A stretch of 64,000 bases of DNA from Gigaspora margarita (Eukaryota > Glomeromycota > Glomeromycetes > Diversisporales > Gigasporaceae). The notes under the pieces were generated by a model. That model was not told where the DNA came from and did not search any database. It worked only from the letters and a program-made list of their open reading frames with translations. The translations under genes were made by a program, and so were the position numbers. Of the stretch, positions 45,789 to 55,839 are shown piece by piece (position 1 is the stretch's first letter; every line of letters starts with the position of its first letter). The stretch is from assembly GCA_009809945.1 (NCBI GenBank), contig WTPW01000592.1, positions 237,164 through 301,163 of the forward strand. The letters are read 5' to 3'.

Positions 45789-46841
45789 TCAGTCATAGGA
45801 CATGTCCCCTAGAAATAAATTTATAATAAAAATTATAAAAAAAACATATGAATTTACTATATAACTTTGAGCTAAGATCCCTCTCTGGGTTAACTAATTA
45901 ACTTAAAATTAAAGTTTGCAGGTATATAGAACAAGAAAAGAAGAAAATTTTGAGCTTAAAAAACCATATTAAAATTTTGCTAATTTTGCACTTTTTCAAA
46001 ATGTAACTCTGTCAAAAACAAATATTTACAAATTTTAAATCAGCAATTATATGTAAAATTATGCTCTGAACAACTTTACTTAGGCGANNNNNNNNNNNNN
46101 NNNNNNNNNNNNNNNNNNNNNNNNNNNNNNNNNNNNNNNNNNNNNNNNNNNNNNNNNNNNNNNNNNNNNNNNNNNNNNNNNNNNNNNNNNNNNNNNNNNN
46201 NNNNNNNNNNNNNNNNNNNNNNNNNNNNNNNNNNNNNNNNNNNNNNNNNNNNNNNNNNNNNNNNNNNNNNNNNNNNNNNNNNNNNNNNNNNNNNNNNNNN
46301 NNNNNNNNNNNNNNNNNNNNNNNNNNNNNNNNNNNNNNNNNNNNNNNNNNNNNNNNNNNNNNNNNNNNNNNNNNNNNNNNNNNNNNNNNNNNNNNNNNNN
46401 NNNNNNNNNNNNNNNNNNNNNNNNNNNNNNNNNNNNNNNNNNNNNNNNNNNNNNNNNNNNNNNNNNNNNNNNNNNNNNNNNNNNNNNNNNNNNNNNNNNN
46501 NNNNNNNNNNNNNNNNNNNNNNNNNNNNNNNNNNNNNNNNNNNNNNNNNNNNNNNNNNNNNNNNNNNNNNNNNNNNNNNNNNNNNNNNNNNNNNNNNNNN
46601 NNNNNNNNNNNNNNNNNNNNNNNNNNNNNNNNNNNNNNNNNNNNNNNNNNNNNNNNNNNNNNNNNNNNNNNNNNNNNNNNNNNNNNNNNNNNNNNNNNNN
46701 NNNNNNNNNNNTTTTAAGTTAATTAGTTAACCCAGAGAGGGATCTTAGCTCAAAGTTATATAGTAAATTCATATGTTTTTTTATAATTTTTATTATAAAT
46801 TTATTTTAAACCAATTTTAAGGGGACATGTCCTATGACTGA
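45789..46841. mobile_element. Tc1/mariner-type element or MITE with assembly gap, TA duplication
   Basis: Long inverted ends (TCAGTCATAGGACATGTCCC, extending about 130 bp with TTAACTAATTAACTT at the inner side) flank a 624-base run of N (46088-46711). TA flanks both sides (45787-45788 and 46842-46843). The gap probably exists because the long inverted repeat defeated assembly. A transposase could be hidden in the gap, but the true length is unknown. Confidence 0.85.
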
Positions 46842-46849
46842 TATATTAT

Positions 46850-47460
46850 CAATTCTAATTGCACCAATCTATTTCTTTCTATTATTCTGATATCATTTTG
46901 GATAGCAGCATTACCCATATGTAATGCTATCCATTTAGTCATCATATTATTTTTCTTTTGATATGGTTCCTTATACTATAAGAAAGTTTGTTTTAAATTA
47001 CTTCCAGTTTGAATTACAGCTTTAACTATTTCATGTCAGGTTCTATTGCATATGAGGCCTATTTGTTTTTTGTGCTGTTTATTCTTCATGCACTGTTTAT
47101 AGAATATACGCAATGCCTCATCATTCACATGAGCCTGACTAAAATGTTTATATGGTTCTCTTTTAGGTTCAGTAAACTTGTAATTCTGATTTACTTCTTT
47201 AGTTTTGATATTGTAACGGTCTTTGGCATGATAATTCTTACTTTCAAAGTGTTTGGCTAGTGTGGGATCGAAGAGTAGATATTTTGAAACATCCTGTTGT
47301 TTTTTCAAAATATTGCCCTTTTTCTTTTGATCAGTGGTTTTAATAACATAGTCATTATGAGGTAGTTTTTTAACATTGGGTGTTTTTCTTTTGCCTGCTC
47401 TAATTACCTCTTTGGGGCTCAGAGTCAAGTCGATGAGAAATGGGCTCATTCAGTCCATGG
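46850..47460 (-). pseudogene. basic linker pieces of the virus-like element
   Basis: A Lys-rich piece at 47036-47449 (VIRAGKRKTPNVKKLPHNDY, KRYNIKT-like and FTEPKREPYKHF blocks) and a following stretch to 46.85 kb (MTKWIALHMGNAAIQNDIRI) sit between protease and the endonuclease-like segment. No family is recognised. Part of the fossil at 32790-52742. Confidence 0.4.
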
Positions 47461-47631
47461 ATTTCTAATAACCGAAAAGGTTATATCACCTTCCTGTCCT
47501 ATAAAATAAGTTGCCGTAACCATTTGCTCGACTAATTAAGGTTCATTGGTTGATTATAGATTTTTTGTTAATTTTAATAATTTGATTTTTAAAGTCTTTA
47601 GTAATGCCTAATTCAGATTATGTTTTGTTGC

Positions 47632-47925
47632 TTAAAAGAATATACTTTGATTGAGTTTTAACACATCCATTTTTACATTTGGTGTGAAATATTCATTGAT
47701 CTTGAGGTTTACTATCATTTTGCCTAGTATTGCTACATTACTTCCTACTGCTTCTGCTGTTGCTGGCTTATCTATTATAATGTGTATTCCTAATGCTTGT
47801 GCATAGTTTATGCCCATTATTGTATTAGTGCTTCCTTCATCCAATTTAAATTCTATTGGTATATTATTGACTAACGCTACAAAATAAAAGCCTTTGCCCC
47901 TTTGGGTTTTCTTTTGTTGATACAT
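47632..47925 (-). pseudogene. aspartic protease-like part of the virus-like element
   Basis: The 97-residue piece has the retropepsin layout: a first strand (FYFVALVNNIPIEFKLDEGS) ending in the active-site loop, TNTIMGINYAQALGI, and a second set of strands (NVAILGKMIVNLKINEYF). Length and position, just downstream of the gag-like knuckles, fit a retroviral-type protease. Part of the fossil at 32790-52742. Confidence 0.7.
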
Positions 47926-48399
47926 GTTTGTTTTGGAAAATATAAATCAGTATAGTCATTGGCAGAGCATAATTTGTTTTAAAAACTTGGTCCTTTATTT
48001 AATAGTTTGTTATATTGATATGATTCTTTACATTTGTCAATATTAATTATATGTTTGTCATAAGTATCATATTGTTCATAATACTTGGCATAATACTCTG
48101 TACTACAACCAGTATAGTTTTTTGGGAGTAAATCCTGAATAGCACACAGGTTTCTTTTTAGAAAAACTGTATTTCTTTAAAATCTTCTGATATTGTTTCA
48201 AGATTAGATGTTTTCTTTCTTTAAGGTTTTCGATGTTCTTGGATACTTGCAAGATAGGCTTGCTTAGCTTTCAAGTATTCTTGGTATTCTTGGTATTTTT
48301 GATATTCAGTATCATTGTTATCTTTATCAATGGTTTCAGTATTGTAAACTTGTTTTTTTCTGTAGTTATTTTTATAGTTGTTACTTCTTTGAGGTCATT

Positions 48400-50290
48400 G
48401 CTATTTACTTTTTTGGGTGTAGAAGACCATAGATTTGTCTACTTCTTTTGCTTGATGTGAATAACAGTCTTCAGTAGTATGAGTATTAGTTTTACAGTAT
48501 TTACAATATTTGGTACTACTTCTTCTTGGGTATCTTTCTTTTCCAAATGTTTCTTGAGGTTTGGTTTCTTCTTTTATCACTTTTTTTTTATCCTTCTCGA
48601 ATTTTGCTACTCTTGCTGCTAGCATTCTTGCAAATGCGTCTCCCTTTTCTTCTTTAGAGTATTCCTTAATTTTGTTTTGAGGTTAATTTTTGGTATAGTC
48701 CTTTTTTCTGCCAGGTGTTTTCATAGTATATTTATTCTTATGTTTTTCTTCTTTAGTTTTAGGCTTTCCTTTTCTATACATATGGATGAATCCTTTAAAT
48801 TTTTCTTTGTCTGGGCAACCTTTCATATAATGACCTTTTCTTCTACATGAGAAACATTTTTCATCATGAACATTGAATACTACCCATTCTTTTGGTTTAT
48901 TCTTCCTTTTTTATCAGAGAATTGTATTTCTTTGTTCTTGCTGAAGTAGTTAGTAGCTTTCTGTTGTTTGCGTAGTATAGTCCACACTACTTTCTTTATA
49001 ATAAGCATATGTGTGTTTTAGTGCATCTCAAAATGATGTTTCATTTGATATATTTCTATCAAATAATTGCATCATGGCCCAATAGTTTTCTTCTTGGTGC
49101 CTTTCTCCTGGTTGAGGTATCATTGCTTGTAATAATAATTGTAGACCTTGGTTATATTCTTGAGTATAACCTGCATTTTCTTTTTGTTGGTTATAGGTCA
49201 TTATAAAGCATTCATCTTTTCTTTGAGTAATGTTATATATTGATAAGAATCTTAATATTGTAAAGCTTGTTGTAGTTCTTTTACTGTTCCGCTTGTAATG
49301 TACAATTTATCTATATATAGTCTGAATGATACTTATTCACTTCTTGGTAGGTTATTGGCATTATTCTAGTCTGCTCCAAATATGTCTTGTCCTGGTTTTG
49401 CTACATTATAGTTATAATGTATATTCAATTCTTTGGGAAAATTATTAGGATTTAATAATGGTGTTACTGCATCCACTATTGCTGCTTGTCCATTGTAATC
49501 TGATTCCCAATCTGTTGGTGGTAATGATATCTGTCATTAAAGTCACTTGGAAACCAATATACATATGCATCAATATGTCTCATAACATCTTGGTATGCAT
49601 TTTTTGTAAAGCATTGTATTACTACTTTGGTTATAAGTTGTCTTATAAAAAATACATTATACTCTCCAGTGTTTGCTGTTGCAATATTTCCAGTAGTTGT
49701 TCTAGTATATCCTAGTGATTTATTGTTTTCTGTAAAGTATCCTAATGTGAGTATTACAATTGGTATATATACTTGTATTTTTTTTCAAATTCTGTACTCT
49801 ATTCAAGCCAGTTGGTTCAATTCATCATTTTGCCTCCCATCATATTCAATATATTGAGGGTATTGATATTAGGATATTCAATTGTAGGTGCTGCCATTTT
49901 TTTGTAATATTGTTACAATGGGTTCGATATTCTTGTATAAACAATAGCATATGTAGTTGTTGATATTTTGCTGTCCTCAAGTTAGTTGTAATCCTTTTCT
50001 GATTAGTTCTGGTTTTTTGAATAGATGTTCATATTTCAAATAAGTTATTATATTTTGTTTTATGTAAGTATTCTTTTTTAGAACCCCTCCTGCTTTAAAA
50101 TAGATTTTTTGTAATGCTGTTATTGATGATTGCACTTTTGGTAGTAAATCTTTGGTTAATATAGCGTATTCTGGTATAGGTTGTTCAAAGTATGCTCTGA
50201 ATCCTTTATAATAGTATAAGAACTGTTGAGTATGAATTTGGTGGAATAGGTATTTTAATTTTCACTGTTTTGTTTCAGTATATGATATTT
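48400..50290 (-). pseudogene. gag-like region with CCHC knuckles, virus-like element
   Basis: Two zinc knuckles are readable near the distal end, CFSCRRKGHYMKGC (about 48.83-48.87 kb) and CKYCKTNTHTTEDC (about 48.47-48.51 kb), surrounded by Lys/Glu-rich sequence as in nucleocapsids. Upstream, pieces such as KDLLPKVQSSITALQKIYF, GYTRTTTGNIATANTGEYN and QDVMRHIDAYVYWFPSDFND would be the capsid-like part, but I cannot match them to a family. Part of the fossil at 32790-52742. Confidence 0.65.
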
Positions 50291-50299
50291 CTTTATTGC

Positions 50300-50680
50300 A
50301 TTCATTCAACTTTTATATTTAATTGATAGTCCGCAGTTAAAGGGGTAAATTTTATAGTAAAGATTGGTGGGCATATGACTAGTAAACTTATATAGTAATG
50401 GAATGCTGTGTACTTCAATTCTTAAGAAAAAACTCTATAGTAAATAATTGAAAAATACTCATATCTTATGATCTATCAACACGATTTTTATGCTTTTACT
50501 ACTATTAGAATCATAAAAATTAGCTCTACAACTTTCAATTAAGCAACATTAAAGAGTTACTTAATAAAAAAACTTTTATATGTAAGCAAGCACCATTTTT
50601 ACACTATAGAAAAAACATATGAATTTCCAATTTTGTTTATTATAAGATTTATCATTTTTTTATCCTTTTAAAAATGATTT
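50300..50680. other. non-coding insertion between gag-like region and membrane-protein cluster
   Basis: Frames stop here. Words such as TCTATAGTAAAT, ACATATGAATTTCC and TTATATAGTAAT recall the TA-element at 45789, so a decayed MITE is likely, but I cannot fix its ends. Confidence 0.4.
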
Positions 50681-50681
50681 A

Positions 50682-50996
50682 CTAATTAAATTTGTTATTT
50701 GCTAGTTCTGTTAATGCTTTAAGGTCTTGTTTATATGTGGTAGCTATTTCTTCAATATATTCACTTTCTTTTTCATTTCTTATAGCATAGATGATATATG
50801 CTTGTACTATTATTTGAGTTGTAGATTTCCTATTGTCAACAATTACTTTAGTTTTTAAATATATATCATGTTCATCTTTGGTCAATAGTTTATATATAGG
50901 TTTGTTATTTTTAAGTCTTTTGTTAAGGTCTTCAATGTATTCGTCAATTGTATTGAATGTTTCACTTATAGAGCTTTTGTCATTTTCACAGCTCAT
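50682..50996 (-). pseudogene. small helical protein next to membrane-protein cluster
   Basis: A complete 104-residue frame starting MSCENDKSSISETFNTIDEY, with TKVIVDNRKSTTQIIVQAYI in the middle and a helical end. It has no signal or membrane segment. Its ATG overlaps the end of the preceding membrane-protein piece, suggesting a compact polycistronic-like layout. I recognise no family. Part of the fossil at 32790-52742. Confidence 0.5.
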
Positions 50997-50999
50997 TAA

Positions 51000-51315
51000 G
51001 TAGGTCTGATAGTTTTGTTTAAGATAGTGGCTATTCTTTCTGCATAGTCAAGATGGTTATTGGCTATCTTGAGTTTCTTTCCTAGTCTGTGTTTGTAGTT
51101 TATGAATACTATTATTGCTATGGCAAATATTAGTAATATTATAGTACTATATCTTGAGTTATGATATTGGTATCATTGTAACAGTTGCAGTTGAATTGAT
51201 TGTAGTAGTTACTATAGTTGTTTCAAGTATTGTAGTATATACTGGTATCTGAGATACAGTTATAAATATAGTAGTTGTAGGTATAGTGAGTGTTAAAAAC
51301 TGTACTTCACTCATT
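51000..51315 (-). pseudogene. small Thr-rich membrane protein piece
   Basis: It begins MSEVQFLTLTIPTTTIFITV with a Thr-rich ectodomain-like stretch (TTIVTTTINSTATVTMIP), then a hydrophobic segment (ILLIFAIAIIVFINY) and a basic helical tail (KHRLGKKLKIANNHLDYAER). The layout matches the neighbouring small membrane proteins. Part of the fossil at 32790-52742. Confidence 0.5.
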
Positions 51316-51531
51316 TAATTTCCTATATTTTCTAATAGTCGATTAATTTCTTGAGTATTAGGTCCGAATTGGTTTTGGTTTATATAATAGTGGTATGCCT
51401 AATAGTGTGGTAAGAATAGAGGTGTTGGTCTATGTTGCTTTCTAGTAGTTCTTTTTTTTTTCTTCTGAATATTCTTTTAAATATGTTCATACAGGTGTTT
51501 TGCTTATGATCAAACTTCCTGTATTGTGGTC

Positions 51532-51729
51532 TCAGTAAATGTGTGAAGGTGTAGATATATTTCTTTGAACATAGTAGGCCTTGTTTCTATTCTTTTTTAC
51601 ACAATAATATAAGCAGGTAGATATAATAATAGATATGACTGCAAGTATAGCAATAATAGATGTAGTTATTATAATCAATTGGGTAGTATCAGATATCTCT
51701 GTTGTAATAGGTGTAGTAGTAGAATTCAT
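51532..51729 (-). pseudogene. small type I-like membrane protein, 65 residues
   Basis: MNSTTTPITTEISDTTQ is a Ser/Thr-rich, potentially glycosylated outside part. It is followed by a transmembrane segment (LIIITTSIIAILAVISIIIS) and a short basic tail (CVKKNRNKAYYVQRN). There is no separate signal peptide, so the single segment would be a signal anchor. It sits 3 bases from the next frame upstream. Part of the fossil at 32790-52742. Confidence 0.55.
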
Positions 51730-51732
51730 AAG

Positions 51733-51981
51733 TTAACAATAGCCAGTGTTGATATCTTGTTGTCCGTATGGTCTGTACAGTATAGAGAACTGTTTGTAGA
51801 GTCTCTTTTTATATCTTTGATAGTTGTACTCGATTGCTAAAATAATTATAACAGTAACGAATATTGTGACTATTAGTGTGAGTAATAGTGTTGATGCTAG
51901 TAGTATTAATATACTACAATTGCAGTTAACAGTTGTCAATGTTGTTTGATCTTTTGACATAGAATGGTTTAATAATAGCAA
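51733..51981 (-). pseudogene. small membrane protein, 82 residues
   Basis: MLLLNHSMSKDQTTLTTVNC leads into a long hydrophobic segment (SILILLASTLLLTLIVTIFV, continuing) and a basic cytoplasmic tail with tyrosines (YNYQRYKKRLYKQF). The frame overlaps the next upstream one by about 55 bases. Part of the fossil at 32790-52742. Confidence 0.55.
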
Positions 51982-52159
51982 AGTTTACGAATAATATTGA
52001 TATTATTAATAAGATAATTGTTATATCTAAAGCTAATTTAGCTTGGATTTCTGGTAGGGATAGTAGTATGAGAATTGTAATAATAACTCCTATTATGAAT
52101 AAAATAGTTATTGCAATAATGTGTTCCTTGTTTATCAAACTTATATGCATTCCTGTCAC
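51926..52159 (-). pseudogene. small two-pass membrane protein, 77 residues
   Basis: MTGMHISLINKEHIIAIT precedes two hydrophobic segments (ILFIIGVIITILILLSL and ITIILLIISILFVNFAII) separated by a short polar turn with EIQAKLALD. It ends KPFYVKRSNNIDNC. The size and hairpin layout recall viroporin-like or small envelope proteins, by analogy only. Part of the fossil at 32790-52742. Confidence 0.5.
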
Positions 52160-52309
52160 ATTATTACAGTGCTAGTTCTTATTCTGGGTATTTCTATATT
52201 CAGTATTGATCTATTTCTTTATGGCATACTTTCCTTTTTAATTTATTCAGATTACTTGTTTTAGTAAGGTAGGTGGTGATTGTTTTTATTGCACTTGGCT
52301 CCTGAGATC

Positions 52310-52742
52310 AATATTTCTTGTTAATACCACTAGTTGATTTTGGTCTATGTCTGGAATTGGGTTTGAGAATACGTTTTGTTGAAATAGTAAGTCAGAAATA
52401 TTAGGATATTGGTACACTTTTCTTCTTTGAATTTGCAATGTAGATGGATTCTGTATATGTAAGCGCCTTTTATATGCTTGTTTCCTTGTTCTAAGTCTTT
52501 TTATACAGCAAATTAGTACTAGTGCAGCTAGTACTAATATTGTAATTGATGCAGCTAATATTCTAATTATTGTAGTAAGATTACTATTATTGTTATCAGG
52601 TTGGCTTGTTTGGCTTGTTTGAATAGAAGTAGTTGTAGTTGTTTTAGTTTTGCTTATTTTACTTGTAGTAGTTATGGTTGGTGCAGGTGCAGCTGGTGCA
52701 GGTGCTAGTATGAATAAAACTATTACATCAGCTTGTATAAGG
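52310..52742 (-). pseudogene. mucin-like single-pass membrane protein
   Basis: The frame has no ATG at its head in the window. It starts QADVIVLFILAPAPAAPAPT (possible signal or anchor), then a Thr/Ser/Lys stalk (TTTSKISKTKTTTTTSIQTS), one transmembrane segment (ILAASITILVLAALVLICC) and a 90-residue basic tail (KRLRTRKQAYKRRLHIQNPS). This is the layout of an O-glycosylated surface protein and makes it the largest member of the cluster. Part of the fossil at 32790-52742. Confidence 0.55.
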
Positions 52743-53755
52743 TAGTTTTTTTTTTATGGTATTAGGTTTATTATTATTCAGATAATAACTATTTTAATTA
52801 AATGTCGTATATTCTTATTTATTTCTTTTTAATAGTAGCATTGTAGCTTTTATTTGTTTGTCTTTTGTATGCACAACTTTATTCTTCAGTTTTTTTAGAT
52901 AGCTAAGTAATTTCTTAAGGGTAGCTAGTCCTCAATAGATACATAAGTATAAACCAACAAGTACTCTTTACTATCAAAAGATAATTTCAGTTTATAAGTA
53001 ATTCAGTTTTTTATTTATAAAATATAATATTATATAGTAATTACAATAAAGTATACTATCGATTCTTTGAGAATATAAATATGTTATAAATTTAATATAT
53101 ATGTATGCTAGGTTAGGTATACTAATGGTGCTAGAGTAGATTTTTATATATCAAATAGTTTACTATTATTAAAGTAGCAATTATAAGTGGTATACAATAA
53201 ATAGTAAGTGCTATTGATATAAAGATAATTTCAATAGGGTATGTATACATGTATTTGAAGGTATGTAATTAATTATCTAGAAATCATATAAAAAACCATA
53301 CAGTTTCGAAGTCTAAAATCTACTTCTTAAATACTTTCTGATTTACTATAAATTTTACTTCAGTCTTTTATCACATATTTCACTAATACTTATTTTAATT
53401 TCTTTCTAAATTATAACTATTATGCTTTAATTATTTGGTGTTATTTTTCTGATTATTGTTATCAAATGTTTGTATTATGTCGATTAAATCTCAGACGGAT
53501 TAACTTCTTATTCAGGCGATAATCTGTTTGTCAATTTGATTTCCTTATCAGTTTTGATGTTATGATTTTTCATATACGATCTTCTGGGTAATTTGGATGT
53601 AATATCCTGTACATGTAGATTGCTATTTGAGCTATTGTTGGTTAATCAGGGTGTCAAATAACTGACTGTTTTTCTGGTTGTATTAGATATTGTTTAATTC
53701 TATTGGTTAATCAGAGTGTCAAATAACTAACTGTTTACCTGTTAGCACCCTATAA
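52743..53755. other. AT-rich stretch beyond the virus-like element
   Basis: No gene is supportable. A duplication lies at 53638-53672 and 53703-53739 (TTGGTTAATCAGRGTGTCAA, continuing to ACTGTTT), with a 65-bp period. The element's true right end may be somewhere in 52.75-53.6 kb. Confidence 0.5.
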
Positions 53756-54022
53756 TTTTTGGGGTACAAACAAAATTAGCTGATATGAATTAGGCCTATA
53801 TACATAAAATTTTTATATGATTTAAAGAACTTTAAAGATATTTTTACTTATATCTTCTTATTTATAAGTTCAATTTTAATGATATTTTACTAGTAGATGC
53901 ACAAGAACCTGCTCTACAACCTTACTTAGAGCTAAAAATAATATTTACTTAGTACAAAAAAAAACTTTTCATAAAGGTTATCAGCAGATTTACTAATATA
54001 TTGTTTATATATTTGTTTATTC
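53756..54022 (+). mobile_element. small foldback repeat X, copy 1 (with empty TA site)
   Basis: This block of about 267 bp (GGCCTATATACATAAAATTT, TTATATCTTCTTATTTATAA, AAGAACCTGCTCTACAACCT, ending ATTGTTTATATATTTGTTTA) matches 58985-59590 in reverse complement. Copy 2 contains a 316-bp MITE at the position equivalent to 53950-53951, where copy 1 keeps a single TA. It is therefore the empty-site allele of that insertion. Confidence 0.82.
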
Positions 54023-54044
54023 CCAATTTCAAATATTGGGATTT

Positions 54045-54318
54045 GTTAAAGCCAGGTGCCATCATATGACTAATATTCAATCAAATTATAAATTTTGATT
54101 GTTACAAATTAGCCTGATGAAACAAAAACAAAGAAAAAAAGTAAAAAACACCAAAAATACAAAAAATAAGTATCTAAACCTGTCTTAGAGCATTAATAAA
54201 AAAAGTCTTGAAGGCAATTTTACCTATAAGATATAGTTTACTCTAACTCCTAACCAACCCTTACCCTAATTTTAATTAAATAATAAAAAATATATAAAGG
54301 AACCTGGCTTTAACAGTC
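54045..54318. mobile_element. MITE, about 270 bp, TGTTAAAGCCAGG termini
   Basis: Left TGTTAAAGCCAGGTGCC and right (reverse complement) TGTTAAAGCCAGGTTCC match at 16 of 17 positions. The interior is non-coding with short CCTAACC words. I cannot read a clean target duplication. Confidence 0.7.
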
Positions 54319-54399
54319 CTCTAAATATAGTAATAATATACTATAGTGCTAATCTTATCTGAATTGATAATTAATTACCAATCTGGATAAGATCAGCTA

Positions 54400-54470
54400 T
54401 AGCTATATTACTAGAAACCGGGAACCGGTATGAGTCTGGAGCATTAAAATTTATAATTTATATTGTAAAA
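54400..54470 (+). repeat. repeat E, AACCGGTATGAGTCTGGAGC copy 1
   Basis: ATTACTAGAAACCGGGAACC-GGTATGAGTCTGGAGCATTA recurs inverted at 63858-63910. The core GTCTGGAGC also ends the inverted pair at 57595 and 60690. It is probably an element end whose body is not resolved here. Confidence 0.6.
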
Positions 54471-54728
54471 TTGAAAGTAAAAACATAAATAATTTGTAGT
54501 AATTTTTAAATTTATCAAATAAGTACAGAATCTTGTTTAAAAAATTGCAATTAAAATTTAAAATAACAATAGAAAAAAATAAAAAGTAAATTTCTAGTAT
54601 TAATATAATAAAGAATAATTAGAATTTATTTTTATTCTTATTATATTGCATATATGTATATTTATATATACTATTGCATATATTCTTTTTATTTTTTTTA
54701 ATTTTAATAGTTTTTTTTTAATAAGGGT

Positions 54729-55478
54729 GTGACGATCTAGAGAAGTGACCAGGTTGTCAACCCCCAAGCGGCAGGTCAAAAGTTCAAATCCCACTGACGA
54801 CGATAACGAAAATTAGGCCTGTGTTACGGTAACCGTGGCTTATATCGGTTGGGTGAGAAACCTGTAACCTTGGTTCCACCATCTTGAATGGGAGCTCTCG
54901 GGCGCAATGGTGTTTGTTACACTAATAAATCCAAGGAACCAGAAAAATGGAAACCCGTTTGGGAAGTCCCGAATAAGGAGGTAGATTAGGATCTCCAACG
55001 GTGCTACCATAAATAAGGTCAGTGCTGGGATCCAAATGAACCTTATAAGGGCAAGGGAGGTACCTAGCGGTTCGGAGTCGCCGAACTGCAAGTGTCGGTA
55101 TAATGCAGGTGCGCCGGTACTAAAAATCTATGAACAACTACGAAATGGGACGTGGCGGTTTAATGGTCAAGGTCTAGCCAGCCCTAGGCTTGTAACCTAG
55201 GTGAGGCTAGTGCGGCATGTCACATTTGATTTCCCTAGAGGAAATGGTGTGGGTCGGACTATGTAGAAAGTAATATTAGGTTGTATCAGACAATCAGAGG
55301 GTTTAAATAGGCAATTCCCGTAGTTGGGTTGTAGGTATGGCAGCTAGTGTAGAACCTTCGGGCGGACTACTTAAAATAGGCACCAAAAGTACACGTGTGG
55401 CTAGTTGTATCCTCATCTACGAATATAATGTAATATGAATAAATTCTAATAAAGTCTCAGCAGGGCTGCCAAAGATTN
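54729..55478 (+). mobile_element. long SINE-like repeat with tRNA-like head, copy 1 (750 bp)
   Basis: The head (54729-54800) contains an A-box-like stretch (TAGAGAAGTGACC) and a good B-box match (AGTTCAAATCC), spaced as in a tRNA-derived promoter. The body of about 670 bp is noticeably GC-richer than its surroundings and aligns along its length with 59755-60490 on the other strand. It ends near GGGCTGCCAAAGATT, followed by T-rich DNA. An 83-codon minus-strand frame inside it (54840-55091) is a by-product. The body is long for a SINE. Confidence 0.7.
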
Positions 55479-55839
55479 TTTTTAACTTTTTTAATATTTT
55501 TTTATTTTTATTTTATTTTATTTTATTTTATGTTTTTTTTATTTATATTTATTTTAACAAATTTATTTATTTATTATTTTTTTTTTATAACAAATTTTTT
55601 TTTTATAACAAATTTTTTTTTATAATGAATTTTTTTTTATAACGAATTTTTTTTATAATGAATTTATTTTTTTTTATTTTTTTAAATTTTTATGTTTTTT
55701 TTTTATTTTTAAAAATGCATTTTTTATTTATTAAATTTTTTTTAACTTTTTTAATAGCACCATTGGTAATAATTATAAAATCATGATTCAAAATTTATTA
55801 TTTTAAAAAAAATTTGAAATTTATTATTTTAAAAAATAT
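55479..55839. repeat. T-rich low-complexity tract
   Basis: Runs of TTTTATTTTA and of TTTTTATAACAAATTTTTTT type dominate. It follows the end of the SINE-like copy and may include its expanded tail. Nothing else is seen. Confidence 0.75.

Larger units (their letters stand above)
32790..52742 (-). mobile_element. virus-like reverse-transcribing element with unusual cargo, fossil
   Basis: Nearly every credible frame here is on the minus strand. From right to left: small membrane proteins (52.7-51.0 kb), a gag-like region with zinc knuckles (50.3-48.4), aspartic protease (47.9-47.6), an apurinic endonuclease IV-like segment (45.8-45.2), a helical protein (44.6-44.0), RT and RNase H of gypsy/caulimovirid type (42.5-40.1), a Cys-rich group with tandem zinc knuckles (40.1-36.0, including a Zn2Cys6 cluster), and a Nudix-box segment (33.45-32.8). 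No integrase was recognised. It is broken, with many breaks, and at least four MITEs sit inside it, so it is old. The outer ends are approximate and it could be two adjacent elements. Confidence 0.7.

Noticed and set aside
54729-54800. A tRNA gene
   Set aside because: It has A- and B-box-like words, but no convincing acceptor and anticodon stems. It is the head of a longer repeat with a second copy at 60.4 kb.
54840-55091. A minus-strand hydrophobic protein of 83 residues
   Set aside because: It lies wholly inside the SINE-like repeat and the frame is not kept in the second copy.
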